Assembly (NCBI GenBank): GCA_964019695.1
Contig: CAXHUL010000503.1
Location: 744,001-808,000 of the forward strand
DNA length: 64,000 bases
From: Loripinus fragilis
Lineage: Eukaryota; Mollusca; Bivalvia; Lucinida; Lucinidae
Direction of reading: 5' to 3'
The notes beneath the pieces were generated by a model. The model was not told where the DNA came from, made no database searches, and saw only the letters and a program-made list of their open reading frames with translations. Numbering within the stretch: position 1 is the stretch's first letter; each line of letters opens with the position of its first letter. The position numbers were made by a program, and so were the translations under genes. Below, piece after piece: positions 22,629-35,147 of this stretch.

Positions 22629-25600
22629 AGCTTCCTTTCAACTCACTGGGCCCTAGACAAATGCAGGTCGTCTAGTGCCTTTATAGCAGAGCTGCTTGTA
22701 TCTTTAATACAGCAGGCTTGGATTTTCCAGTCAGACAGAATTCCTTCAAATTCAGAGGCAGCAGTTAAAGAGCTATAGCCTGAAGCAACTTAGTTATTAA
22801 CTGAGAACATGACTGGGCAGTTTTGACATATTGGATATTTTTCACATTAATTATACTGTGGTATTTTATAACTCCACAATAAAATGTTATAGTGTGATCT
22901 CATGTGATAATATCCATGAGAAAAAAAGGTTCAACCATGTATATGTTTGACTGACTGAGTGTGGTAAGGTTACTTATCTTAGCTGTTTTCACCTTCATAT
23001 TTGGGGAGCGCAGTGGCTCTGATTTGACTGGGGAACATAGGATTTCTAGTCTGTCTCACTGTTGGAGGTGTCACTGTGTTGTGTCTTTGAGCAACATTAT
23101 CCACTGCCAAGTACTGGTTCAACCAAGGAAGACTAGTCCAACATGACTGAAAAAATGTTGACTGTGATGTAAAGAATCAAGACAAACAAAAGCTTCATAT
23201 TTGCTTTTCTGCTTCTACTCTTTCATTAAATCTAAAGTTTTCTTTTATTTTCTTAAGGTTTGCTCAACTCACTTGGGCCATAGACATATGCTGGTTGTCT
23301 AGTGTCTCTACAACAGAGCTGCTTGTATCTTTAATACAGCAGGCTTGGATTTTCCAGACAGATAGAATTCCTTCAACTCAGTGGGCCCTAGACATATGCA
23401 GGTTGTCTAGTGCCTTTGTAGCAGAGCTGCTTGTAACTTTAATACAGCAGGCTTGGATTATCCAGACAGATAGAATTCCTTCAACTCACTGGGCCCTAGA
23501 CATATGCAGGTTGTCTAGTGCCTTTGTAGCAGAGCTGCTTGTAACTTTAATACAGCAGGCTTGGATTTTCCAGACAGATAGAATTCGTTCAACTCACTGG
23601 GCCCTAGACATATGCAGGTTGTCTAGTGCCTTTGTAGCAGAGCTGCTTGTATCTTTATACCCCCAGTACGAAGTATATAGGGGGTATATAGTTTTTGCCT
23701 TTTCTGTATTTATGTTTGTTTGTCTGTCTGTTTGTTGGTTTGTTTGTCTGTCTGTATACTTTTTTTCTGTCAAAGATTTCTAAGCAACTACTTGACTTAG
23801 GATTTTGAAATTTGGTACAAAGCTTTATAGTGATGAGTTGTATTGTGTAACAAAAAACAGCCACATATTGCTTATCAGTCCCTTTATTTGTTCATTTTTC
23901 TTTCTCTCCAATGAAAATTTCTGTCACAGATTTCTCAGCTCCTTTTGGAGCCAGTGTTTTCAAATTTTGTGTAAACCTTCAGGAAGGCAAAGTGTACTGT
24001 GTAAATGGAAATTAAGATGCTAATTCTCATTTTGCCTTCTTTTTTCATTTTTTCTTTTTTTCCTTCTTTCAATCTTATATAATATATATATAGACATTTT
24101 TTTTCTGTCAAAGATTTCTCAGCAACTACTTGAGTTAGGATTCTAAAAATTTGGTACAAAGCTTGATAGTGATGAGTTGTATTGTGTAACAAAAGAACAG
24201 CCACATATTGCTTATCAGTCCTTTTATTTGTTCATTTTTCTTTCTCTCCAATGGAAATTTCTGTCACAGATTTCTCAGCTCCTATTGGAGCCAGTGTTTT
24301 CAAATTTTGTGTACACCTTCAGGAAGGCAAAGTGTACTTCGTAAATGGAAATTAAGATGCTAATCCTCATTTTGCCTTCTTTTTTCATTTTTTCTTTTTT
24401 TTCCTTCTTTCACTCTTATATAATATATATTTACTTTTTTTCTGTCAATTTCTCAGCAGCTACTTGAGTTAGGATTCTGAAATTGGGTACAAAGCTTGAT
24501 AGTGATGAGTTGTATTGTGTAACAAAAGAACAGCCACATATTGCTTATCAGTCCTTTTATTTGTTCATTTTTTCTTTCTCTCCAATGGAAATTTCTGTCA
24601 CAGATTTCTCAGCTCCTATTGGAGCCAGTGTTTTCAAATTTTGAAAGCAAAGTGTACTGTGTAAATGGAAATTAAGATGCTAATCCTCATTTGGCCTCTT
24701 TTTTAATTTTTTCTTTTTTTCCTTCTTTCACTCTTATATAATATATATAGACATTTTTTTTGGTCAAGGATTTCTCAGCAACTCTTTGAGTTAGGATTCT
24801 GAAATTTGGTACAAAACTTGAAAGTGATGAGTTGTATTGTGTAACAAAAGAACAGCCACATATTGCTTATCAGTCCCTTTATTTGTTCATTTTTCTTTCT
24901 CTCCAATGGAAATTTCTGTCACAGATTTCTCAGCTCCTATTGGAGTTAGTGTTTTCAAATTTTGCGTACACCTTCAGGAAGGCAAAGTGTACTGTGTAAA
25001 TGGAAATTAAGATGCTAATCCTCATTTTGCCTTCTTTTTTCATATTTTCTTTTTTTTCTTCTTTCACTCTTATATAATATATATAGACATTTTTCTGTCA
25101 ATTTCTCAGCAACTACTTGAGTTAGGATTCTGAAATTTGGTACTAAGCTTGATAGTGAGGAGTTGGATTGTGTAACAAAAGAACAGCCACATATTGCTTA
25201 TCAGTCCTTTTATTTGTTCATTTTTCTTTCTCTCCAATGGAAATTTCTGTCACAGATTTCTCAGCTCCTATTGGAGCCAGTGTTTTCAAATTTAGTGTAC
25301 ACCTTCAGCTTCCTTTCAACTCACTGAGCCCTAGACAAATGCAGGTTGTCTAGTGCCTTTATAGCAGAGCTGCTTGTATCTTTAATACAGCAGGCTTGGA
25401 TTTTCCAGTCAGACAGAATTCCTTCAAATTCAGAGGCAGCAGTTAAAGACCTATAGCCTGAAGCAACTTAGTTATTAACTGAGAACATGACTGGGCAGTT
25501 TTGACATATTGGATATTTTTCACATTAATTGTACTGTGGTATTTTATAACTCCACAATAAAATGTTATAGTGTGATCTCATGTGATAATATCCATGAGCA

Positions 25601-28600
25601 AAAAGGTTCAACCATGTATATGTTTGACTGACTGAGTGTGGTAAGGTTACTTATCTTAGCTGTTTTCACCTTCATATTTGGGGAGCGCAGTGGCTCTGAT
25701 TTGACTGGGGAACATAGGATTTCTAGTCTGTCTCACTGTTGGAGGTGTCACTGTGTTGTGTCTTTGAGCAACATTATCCATTGCCAAGTACTGGTTCAAC
25801 CAACAAAGACTCGTCCAACATGACTGAAAAAATGTTGACTGTGATGTAAAGAATCAAGACAAACAAAAGCTTCATATTTGCTTTTCTGCTCCTACTCTTT
25901 CATTAAATCTTAAGTTTTCTTTTATTTTCTTAAGGTTTGCTCAACTCACTTGGGTCATAGACATATGCTGGTTGTCTAGTGTCTCTACAACAGAGCTGCT
26001 TGTATCTTTAATACAGCAGGCTTGGATTTTCCAGACAGATAGAATTCCTTCAACTCAGTGGGCCCTAGACATATGCAGGTTGTCTAGTGCCTTTGAAGCA
26101 GAGCTGCTTGTATCTTTAATACAGCAGGCTTGGATTTTCCAGACAGATACAATTCCTTCATTTCACTGGGCCTTAGACAAATGCAGGTTGTCTAGTGCCT
26201 TTGTAGAAGAGCTGCTTGTATCTTTAATACAGCAGGCTTGGATTTTCCAGACAGAGAGAATTCCTTCAACTCACTGGGACCTAGACATATGCTGGTTGTC
26301 TAGTGCCTTTGTAGCAGAGCTGCTTGTATCTTTAATACAGCAGGCTTGTATTTTCCAGACAGATAGAATTCCTTCAACTCACTGGGCCCTAGACATATGC
26401 AGGTTTTCTAGTGCCTTTGTAGCAGAGCTGCTTGTATCTTTAATACAGCAGGCTTGGATTTACCAGATAGATAGAATTCCTTCAACTCACTGGGCCCTAG
26501 ACATATGCAGGTTGTCTAATGCCTTTGTAGCAGAGCTGCTTGTATCTTTGATACAGCAGGCTTGGATTTTCCTGACAGATTTGAATTCCTTTCACCTCAC
26601 TGGGCCCTAGACAAATGCAGGTTGTCTAGTGCCTTTATAGCAGAGCTGCTTGTATCTTTAATACAGCAGGCTTGGATTTTCCAGTCAGACAGAATTCCTT
26701 CAAATTCAGAGGCAGCAGTTAACGATCTATAGCCTGAAGCAACTTAGTTGCTAACTGAGAACATGACTGGGCAGTTTTGACATATTGGATATTTTTCACA
26801 TTAATTGTACTGTGGTATTTTATAACTCCACAATAAAATGTTATAGTGTGATCTCATGTGATAATATCCATGAGCAAAAAGGTTCAACCATGTATATGTT
26901 TGACAGACTGAGTGTGGTAAGGTTACTTATCTTAGCTGTTTTCACCTTCATATTTGGGGAGCGCAGTGGCTCTGATTTGACTGGGGAACATAGGATTTCT
27001 AGTCTGTCTCACGGTGGGAGGTGTCACTGTGTTGTGTCTTTGAGCAACATTATCCACTGCCAAGTACTGGTTCAACCAAGGAAGACTAGTCCAACATGAC
27101 TGAAAAAATGTTGACTGTGATGTAAAGAATCAAGACAAACAAAAGCTTCATATTTGCTTTTCTGCTTCTACTCTTTAATTAAATCTTTAAGTTTTCTTTA
27201 ATTTTCTAAAGGTTTGCTCAACTCACTTGGGCCATAGACATATGCAGGTTGTCTAGTGTCTCTACAACAGAGCTGCTTGTATCTTTAATACAGCAGGCTT
27301 GGATTTTCCAGACAGATAGAATTCCTTCAACTCACTGGGCCCTAGACATATGCAGGTTGTCTATTGCCTTTGTAGCAGAGCTGCTTGTATCTTTAATACA
27401 GCAGGCTTGGATTTTCCAGAAAGATAGAATTCCTTCAACTCACTGGGCCCTAGACATATACAGGTTGTCTAGTGCCTTTGTAGCAGAGCTGCTTGTATCT
27501 TAGATACAGCAGGCTTGGATTTTCCAGACAGATAGAATTCCTTCAGCTCACTGGGCCCTAGACTCTAGTGCCTTTGTAGCAGAGCTGCTTGTATCTTTAA
27601 TACAGCAGGCTTGGATTTTCCAGAAAGATAGAATTCCTTCAACTCACTGGGACCTAGACATATGCAGGTTGTCTAATGCCTTTGTAGCAGAGCTGCTTGT
27701 ATCTTTAATACAGCAGGCTGGGATTTTCCAGACAGATAGAAATCCTTTCAACTCACTGGGCCCTAGACAAATGCAGGTTGTCTAGTGCTTTATAGCAGAG
27801 CTGCTTGTAACTTTAATACAGCAGGCTTGTATTTTCCAGTCAGACAGAATTCCTTCAAATTCAGAGGCAGCAGTTAAAGACCTATAGCCTGAAGCAACTT
27901 AGTTGTTAACTGAGAACATGACTGGGCAGTTTTACATATTGGATATTTTTCACATTAATTGTACTGTGGTATTTTATAACTCCACAATAAAATGTTATAG
28001 TGTGATCTCATGTGATAATATCCATGAGCAAAAAGGTTCAACCATGTATATGTTTGACTGACTGAGTGTGGTAAGGTTACTTATCTTAGCTGTTTTCACC
28101 TTCATATTTGGGGAGCGCAGTGGCTCTGATTTGACTGGGGAACATAGGATTTTTAGTCTGTCTCACTGTGGGAGGTGTCACTGTGTTGTGTCTTTGAGCA
28201 ACATTATCCACTGCCAAGTACTGGTTCAACCAAGGGAGACTCGTCCAACATGACTGAAAAAATGTTGACTGTGATGTAAAGAATCAAGACAAACAAAAGC
28301 TTCATATTTGCTTTTCTGCTCCTACTCTTTAGTTTTCTTTTATTTTCTTAAGGTTTGCTCAACTCACTTGGGCCATAGACATATGCTGGTTGTCTAGTGT
28401 TTCTACAGCAGAGCTGCTTGTATCTTTAATACAGCAGGCTTGGATTTTCCAGACAGATAGAATTCCTTCAACTCACTGGGCCCTAGACATATGCAGGTTG
28501 TCTAGTGCCTTTATAGCAGAGCTGCTTGTATCTTTAATACAGCAGGCTTGGATTTCCAGTCAGAATTCCTTCAACTCATTGGGATCATAGAAATCTGTAG

Positions 28601-28690
28601 GTTGTCTATTGCCTCTTTGGCAGAGTTACTTATATCTTTCATCCAGCAGGCTTGGATTTTCTAGCTGGGTTGAATTCCTTAAAATTCAGA
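22629..28690. repeat. Higher-order array of 108-bp repeats, T-rich block and SINE-bearing spacers
   Basis: The order is as follows. 108-bp units 22629-22747; spacer 22748-23262; units 23263-23657; T-rich block 2, 23658-25305. Units 25306-25426; spacer 25427-25940; units 25941-26700; spacer 26701-27213. Units 27214-27855; spacer 27856-28355; decaying units to 28690. Equivalent points in the first two large units are 2677-2678 bp apart. The next ones are about 1.28 and 1.15 kb because they lack the T-rich block and differ in 108-bp copy number. Spacers are nearly identical, so amplification was recent. Short open frames inside (for example 25972-26610) are fragments of the 36-codon repeat. Confidence 0.85.
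22996..23190 (+). mobile_element. SINE copy trapped in the higher-order repeat (first of four)
   Basis: Starts GGGGAGCGCAGTGGCTCTGA and ends AAAGAATCAAGACAAACAAA. It shares GTACTGGTTCAACCAAGGAA with the 40104-40308 SINE, but the middle of the tRNA head is altered. The same insertion is present in all four spacers (also near 25673, 26955 and 28110), so it predates the amplification. Confidence 0.7.
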
Positions 28691-29390
28691 GGAAATAGTT
28701 GAAGAGCTATAGCCTGAAGCAAGTTACTAATACTGTAATAATATATATGTCTCCACAATATATTGTTTCAGTGTTTATGTCCATGAGCAGTAATAAGCAG
28801 CCATGTATTTGTGTAACAGATTAAAAGTGTGGTAAGGTTACTGTTCTTTAATGTTACATCTTCAGGAAAACTTTTTCAAATTTGCTTTTCTCTTCTTACT
28901 CATGTATTTAATTAGATATTTCATAATGTTTCTTTAATTTGCTTCTGTTTTGACCAAACTCACAGGGGCTATAGAACTAATTGAGCTGCCGAGTGCTTCT
29001 TTAGCAGATCCTCTTGTATCATTTATATAGCAGAGCTTCAGGCCTAATGTCTGATAGAAGTCCTCTGCATCCAGAGGTAACAGTTACAGAGCTAAAGCCT
29101 GTAGCAAGTTAACTGAGTACATGTCAGTGCAGTTGTTTCAAATCGGGCAATGGTTTGACTGCTTTGGAATGCTCATACCTGTTCAATCATCAGGAAAACC
29201 TCTATATTTGTTTTCCTGATGGAGATCATTTAATTTTAAACCATTAAGTCAATTTTTAAACTCGCTTATCTTTGCACCCACAGTTAGATTAGGTTGTTGT
29301 ATTTCTGAATCAGGATAATGGATCTGTAGGGTTCAGTTGAGAATCTGATGCAGTGGGATGTATTGTAACCTGTTTTGGAACTTTGTAGAG
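28691..29390. repeat. Decayed 3' flank of the higher-order array
   Basis: Highly diverged versions of the spacer and 108-bp unit are still visible, for example GAGCTATAGCCTGAAGCAAG near 28700 and GAGCTAAAGCCTGTAGCAAG near 29090. Identity falls with distance from the array, as expected of an old array edge. Confidence 0.55.
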
Positions 29391-29394
29391 CAGA

Positions 29395-30375
29395 ACAACT
29401 ACAAACCATGAACTAAACCACAGTGAGGAGAACAAAAATAATGAGTTTGGAACTGATTGATGCAAGTTCACAAAAAAGAACGACTGTGAACCATGAGCTA
29501 AATGCTACAGAGGGAACAGGTCTAGAACCGATTGCTGCAAACTCACAAAATAGATCAACTGTGAACCATGAACTAAATACAGAGAGATCAAGTCTAGAAC
29601 TGATTGTTGAAAGTTCACAAATTGAACAGAATCACTGTTGACCATGAACTAAACACTACAGAGTGAAAAAAGTCAATAACTGTTTGCTTTAAACTCACAA
29701 ACAGAACAACTGTGAACAATGAACTAAAAACAATAAGTCTAAAATAGATTGCTGTTAAGTTCGCAATTAGAACTGTGAGCCATGAACTAAATACTACAGA
29801 GAGGAGAAATAAGTCTCGACCTTATTCTGTAAATAGAACAACTGTGAACAATGAACTAAATACTATAGAGAGGAGAAATAAGTCTAGGCCTTATGCTGTA
29901 AATAGAACAACTGTGAACAATGAACTAAATACTACATAGAGAAGAATTAAGTCTAGACCTTATGCTGTAAATAGAACAACTGTGAACAATGAACTTAATA
30001 CTACAGAGAGAAGAATTAAGTCTAGAGTGGATTGCTGTAAATAGAACAACTGTGAACAATGAACTTAATACTACAGAGAGAAGAATTAAGTCTAGAGTGG
30101 ATTGCTGTAAATAGAACAACTGTGAACAATGAACTAAATACTACAGAGAGGAAATAAGTCTAGACCTTATGCTGTAAATAGAACAACTGTGAACAATGAA
30201 CTAAATACTACAGAGAGGTGATAAGTCTAGAGTGGATTGTTGTGAATAGAACAACTGTTCACCATGAACTAAATACTAGTGCGATCAAGCCCAAGACTGA
30301 TTGCTGCAAGTTAACAAAGCAGAACAGCTGAACCATGAATTAAATGCCACAGAGAAGGGAAACAGTCTAGAACTG
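29395..30375. repeat. ~67-bp minisatellite
   Basis: About fourteen units containing GAACAACTGTGAACAATGAA, CTAAATACTACAGAGAG and AAGTCTAGA. The central units are most alike; the edges are more diverged. Short open frames on both strands are by-products. Confidence 0.85.
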
Positions 30376-30476
30376 ATAACTGTAAGTTTACAAAAGTTTA
30401 TATTTTTATCTTGTCAAATCCCAATGAGAATGAACCGTTTGAAGACCAGAAGTCCCTAAATGAGTATGTTCCATTT

Positions 30477-30698
30477 GGGCCGCGATGTGAGAAAACCTGT
30501 CTTTGGTGGTTTGTGAACAACAAAGGCGCAGACCAGAGTCTGATCAGCGCCTTTGTTATTCGCTTATTTGAAAGTATCATATACAAACTTGATACTAGCG
30601 AAATTTCAATTTTCTAGGTAGTCTCTGTAGCTGAGCAGGTTGGTTTGGGTATGACTATTTCAGAAACCCCGAAGACAGGTTTTCTCGCGTTGAGGCCC
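30477..30698. mobile_element. Palindromic MITE, family GGGCC
   Basis: The ends GGGCCGCGATGTGAGAAAAC and the complementary right end (AAGACAGGTTTTCTCGCGTT...GGCCC) enclose an internal hairpin around GTCTGATCAGCGCCTTTG. Other copies lie at 43205-43441, 48271-48496 and 62686-62910. Confidence 0.8.
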
Positions 30699-30758
30699 AT
30701 TTCATCCAGATCTTCACTGTTTGTAAGATAAAATTGATCTTACAGAAATACAATATTT

Positions 30759-30993
30759 GAGCCGTTACGTGTGATTTCCAACAATGTGGCATTTTGACAA
30801 ATGTAGACTCAGACAAGCCTGTGCAGCCTCCTTTTAAGCTGAGGAACTCAATGATGTTCGGTCAGTAGCTTTATAGTCAAAGAATATTAAAGCAACTAGC
30901 AAAGGCTCTGATCAGTCTGCGCATATGCTCAGGCTGGTCTGAGCCTTTGCTTTTCGCACATACCGCATTGTTGTAAATCTCATGTCACGGCTC
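30759..30993. mobile_element. Palindromic MITE, family GAGCC
   Basis: Same family and orientation as 12767-13003. It has end motifs TGATTTCCAACAATGTGGCA and the complementary right end. Confidence 0.85.
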
Positions 30994-31094
30994 ATTTTTC
31001 AAAACAAACTTGAGGCAGATCCAGAATCTGCCTTTATGAGAATTTTACTAATTCATCCCCCTCAAATTAATATTTTAGACTTCTGCTTGGCTTA

Positions 31095-31400
31095 AAAAGT
31101 AAGGGAGGATGATCAGGATAAACCACAATCACACACTGCAGACCAACCCACGGCACTGGGAGGAAATGACACAGAACATTTACAGTAACATCTGTAAGAC
31201 AATAAGAGCAAACCAACCAGCTTTCTCTTCCTTTTCAAGATGATTGCAAAACTTGAATGGACACAAAATAATGCATACCAAAACAAAGACACAGAACCCC
31301 ACAAACAATGGGAATTGAGAAGTACATTAACAAAAACGCAACATCAGAACCACCACCTTAGAACGGACAGCAACCTAAGCCACCGTGTGGCTTAAACGCT
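31095..31400 (+). repeat. Dispersed repeat family R3
   Basis: Shares with 36421-36715 the motifs CCACAATCACA(C/A)A, GCAGAC, AGAACCACC(A/G)CCTTAGAACG and GACAGCA(A/G)CCTAAGCCAC. A third copy is reversed at 52195-52440. About 300 bp, no open frame conserved between copies. Confidence 0.65.
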
Positions 31401-32183
31401 TTTGAAGTTTGAAGCACTTTCAAAGTGAGAACATGTTTATAAATAAGTCACATATTTTACTCGCTGATCAATTTTATCATTTGGGGAGGCGTAACATCAA
31501 TGTGAGATCTACTGTGGACAGTGGTGCATTAATAAATTATATTCAAAACTAACTAAAAATATGAAAAGTTATTATTTGTCTACATTGACCCAGGACAAAT
31601 GAATTTCAATTACCTTTCACCCAATCTTTGAGAATCTTCATAAAAAGTGTGCTTAGATTGCGGTACAATTACTTTTCTGAATGAAAAAAAAAAACACACA
31701 CACACATAATTCCTAGATAGCCTAATGGATAAATGGCTGTCCATAGCACTCAAAAGATGTGGGTTTGAGTCCAGTAGCTTAATCAACCATAAGATGAGTT
31801 ACATTTTAAGCCTATGATATCTTTGTAAACTGATTCTCTTTTGAAATGAAACACCAATTAACATTAGAAATTAATCAAATGATTACTACTTTATAACGTC
31901 ATTCAGATGGCAGCTGATTTTTTTGCATGAAATCACTATCACATCTGTCACATAACCAAAGTTTTATAGGCGTATGATGCATGAGGAAGATGTAAATGAG
32001 ACCACCGATCAAAATATCAACTGCTTATCATTTTAACATTACTTACAACGTATGTGAATTTTGCTTACTGACCCCTCCTGTAATTCTTGATCTGCCCAAA
32101 TGCATATTAAAAGGATGGCGTCTGTAAATTTGTGATTTCATTTGCTAAGATCCTGTTCTCAACATTAAACTGATTTCATATTG
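31401..32183. other. Gene A intron with a tRNA-like sequence
   Basis: At 31713-31780 an A-box-like TAGCCTAATGGATAAATGG and B-box-like GGTTTGAGTCC are spaced as in a tRNA. The acceptor stem does not pair, so it is a SINE head or tRNA relic. Nothing else is recognised. Confidence 0.4.
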
Positions 32184-33498
32184 TCCGTCCGTGTGTGCGT
32201 CCGTGCGTCAGTCAGTCCGTAATGTTTTGTTTCCTTAATATCTTGAAGAGTCATTGCTGGTATTTTGTCAAACTTTGCAAACATATTTATATATACAAGA
32301 CAAATACTTTAAACAAAAAAGTAAGGCTAGGGGCCAATTTTATTAGAGTTATTTCCCTTTGTAATTCTAAATGGCTTTTTATATAGGGGTTTATGCTTTT
32401 GCTATTATAGTCCATACATGGTTCGATTAACTCCTACCACAGCTTTTGATGGAGCAATTTGATACTTTTCTTATACAATGTAGATACATTGAACGATATG
32501 CATAAAGGAGTTTGGTTCAAAAAATATTTTTTGACAAAGTAACAGCTATGAGAACTTAGACAATTTTTTCCTAATATCGCTTTTGTATATGCATAGATAA
32601 GTGCCTTCATGGGCGGATCAACTCCTACCACAGCTTTTGATGGAGCAATTTGATTCTTTGCCTATCCAATGTAGACACATTGAACATATGCATGAAGGAG
32701 TTTGGTTAAAAAAAAAATTTTTTGACAAAATGACAGCTATGAGAACTTAAGACAATTTGTATATGCATAGATAGTGCCTTCATGGGCCCATCAACTCCTA
32801 CCACAGCTTTTGATTCAGTAATTTGGTTTAAACATATTTTATTCAAATTACTTTGTACATGGTAAATACAAATTGAAACAATAAGATGAGGATAAGAACG
32901 GAAGCATGTAGCTTATATAGTTCTTCTCCAAAAATAGTATTAAATTCAGTAATTTAATACTATGTCTTCACAATGTAAACACATTGAACATAGGCATGAA
33001 GGAGTTTGGTTAAAGAATTGAATTTTGACATATGACAGCTATGAGAACTTAGACAATTTTTCCCTAATATGGCTTTTGTATATGCTAAGATAGTTCCTTC
33101 ATTGGCCGATCAACTCAGGAGTACCACAGCTTTTGATAGAACAATTTGATACTTGCCTTCACAATATAGACACATTGAACATATGCATGAAGGAGTTTGG
33201 TTAAACAAAAGTTTTTTGACAAAATGACAGCTATGAAAACTTAGAAAATTTTCTGATATAAGCTAATTTTTTTGATATAAGCTTTGATAAATTGAACTTT
33301 CAGGTGTGAACATTTTTGTGTATTCGATCTTAACAAATGTTCCACATTGCAAGCTTTAAAGATCATTTGCACAGATTCTACTGAAATCTTCTTTGCAAAA
33401 CTAAGGTCTGCTGGTTTGAACTATCACTTGCCAAAACTAAGTATTTTCACTGACCCTTACTGTGCGGTGGGTATCTAATAAGCATTGCTTATTGACTT
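32184..33498. mobile_element. Hairpin/GTCC-microsatellite element, second copy of the 11371 family
   Basis: The left hairpin is lost. A degenerate GTCCGTCCGTGTGTGCGTCC microsatellite is followed by five or six diverged ~185-bp units. The same 3' end TATCTAATAAGCATTGCTTA occurs at 33470-33489. It lies just upstream of the terminal exon of gene A. Confidence 0.7.
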
Positions 33499-33659
33499 TT
33501 TTCATTGCAATTGAAATTGTTTGATATTTCACAATGATGAGCACAAAAAGATGCGAAACATAAGAAATTGCTAAACTTATTGTGCATAGTTTATATCTGG
33601 GCTCTACAGCTCAAGGTTTATCAGCATGAAATAATTCCATGCTTTTATTTTTATTGCAG

Positions 33660-33721
33660 CATACCTGAGGAAAACAAAGTGGCCGAGTAACCCAGCGAAG
33701 GACCCAGCGGTGGGGGGATAA
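33660..33721 (+). CDS. Gene A, probable terminal exon with stop codon
   Basis: A strong pyrimidine tract (TTTTATTTTTATTGCAG) precedes it. With phase-1 entry, the same phase as all other gene A exons, it reads AYLRKTKWPSNPAKDPAVGG and then TAA (33719-33721). The other two frames close or lose coding character. The following sequence looks like 3' UTR. An AATAAA lies far downstream at 34876-34881, so the end of the transcript is unclear. Assignment is by phase and composition only. Confidence 0.45.
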
Positions 33722-34234
33722 CTGGGTCGGAAACTGTCTTCAGGATTTGAGGAACTCGGTGAAGGACAGACCACCAAGTGAAAACCTTGCTATAGTATCA
33801 GATGAAGTGTAGACTCTACTAGGCTTACATAGGATGTTAAGAGTAGACAAAGAATTAATCATTTCTATCCATCAACCTTGATAGGGTAAAGGTTATGTGA
33901 TATGAGATTGTTTTATGTTCTTACCAGAGGGCATATTCTCCTTATAAGCTGAGTGCTTGATGGGTTGTTTACACTATACTGATTTCTAGTATATCAAGTG
34001 CTGCTATTTTCGTTATCAATGTACATTCATTGCATGGTTTCAAAACGTGGAACCTATACTTCTACCACGATCTCTGATAATGACCTTCGATTCATTCGAT
34101 GCATTTACAGTTACAGTCAGGCCTCAAAGCCTTTTGTGGGAGTACAATTGGCTGGCATCATCAAAAAGCTACAGAATTTAAAACAGTTATACATACTTTA
34201 CATATGCATATTGTTCTATGGTACTTTAGACTCA
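33722..34234. other. Possible gene A 3' UTR
   Basis: Non-repetitive sequence after the stop codon with no open frame of interest. No canonical poly(A) signal is seen within this stretch. Confidence 0.35.
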
Positions 34235-34650
34235 AAATAGATTTACAGATCAGTGGATTTACCCGTATGCACTAAGACAGACCACACTTCATTGTTTTCT
34301 AATATGAAAATAACTTTTGGATCAAATGGATTTATAGATCAGTGGATTAACTCATGTGCACTAAGACAGACCAAACTTCAATGTTTATTAATATGATTCT
34401 TACTATAGAATCAATTGAATTTATAGTTCAGTGGATTAACACTTATGCACTTAGACAGACCGATTTCAATATGTTCTAATATGATTCTTACTATAGAATC
34501 AAATGGATTTATAGACCAGTGGATTAACTCTTATGCACTAAGACAGATCAACTATCAATGTGTTCTAATATGATCCTTACTACAGAATCAAATGGATTTA
34601 TAGGCCAGTGGATTAACTCTTATGCACTAAGACAGATCAACTATTGGGCC
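34235..34650. repeat. ~92-bp minisatellite, about five copies
   Basis: Units contain AGTGGATTAACTC(A/T)TGTGCA-like text, CTAAGACAGA and AATATGATTCTTACTATAGA. The repeat period is close to 92 bp. Confidence 0.8.
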
Positions 34651-34667
34651 TTGACACAAGTAAACCT

Positions 34668-34868
34668 GACTGTTGTACAGAACAGCCACTCAAAAATAGA
34701 CAAACAAAGATCTTAATGACAAATGGTAGCTTAATGAAGGTCGAAAGTATTGCAGAATGCTCCCCTTGGAGCTTTCTGCAATACTTTCACCTGCATTAAG
34801 CGATAATTGGTCTTCAAACCAATTTATGGCCATTTTGAGAGTGGCCGTTTTATACAGGTTTTACTGTA
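34668..34868. mobile_element. Palindromic MITE, diverged copy of 14446 family
   Basis: Shares GCCACTCAAAAATAGACAAA, GTATTGCAGAATGCTCCCC and the right end CAGGTTTTACTGTA with 14446-14650. The left TIR is more decayed. Confidence 0.75.
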
Positions 34869-35070
34869 TGTGAACAATAAAGACTCAGACCAGCCTATGC
34901 TTTAGGGCAGCCTGTTCAGTGCCTTTGTTATTCACTATAATTTTTAAACTGACTCAATGCAAAATTTAAACACCCTATCTGGTCTCTGAATCTGAGCAGA
35001 GTTGTTTGAGTCTGACATGATTGAAAATAATGAAGATAGGTTTTCTCACGACAAGGCCTAATTAAAGTTG
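34869..35070. mobile_element. Decayed MITE related to family GGGCC
   Basis: The right part AAGATAGGTTTTCTCACGAC and AAGGCCTA resemble the GGGCC family end. The left part is reduced. Confidence 0.4.
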
Positions 35071-35147
35071 AATAATTTCTGAATATAAAATGAAACCTTT
35101 CGTGTCTCAAAGTATATAATGGAGTAGGCCCCCAGAGAAGAGTAAAC

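Noticed and set aside
25972..26610. 212-codon frame
   Set aside because: Another segment of the 108-bp satellite.
29423..30119. Frames over the 67-bp minisatellite
   Set aside because: Repeat by-products on both strands without homology.
31713..31780. tRNA gene
   Set aside because: A- and B-box-like sequences are present, but the acceptor and other stems do not pair convincingly. More likely a SINE head.
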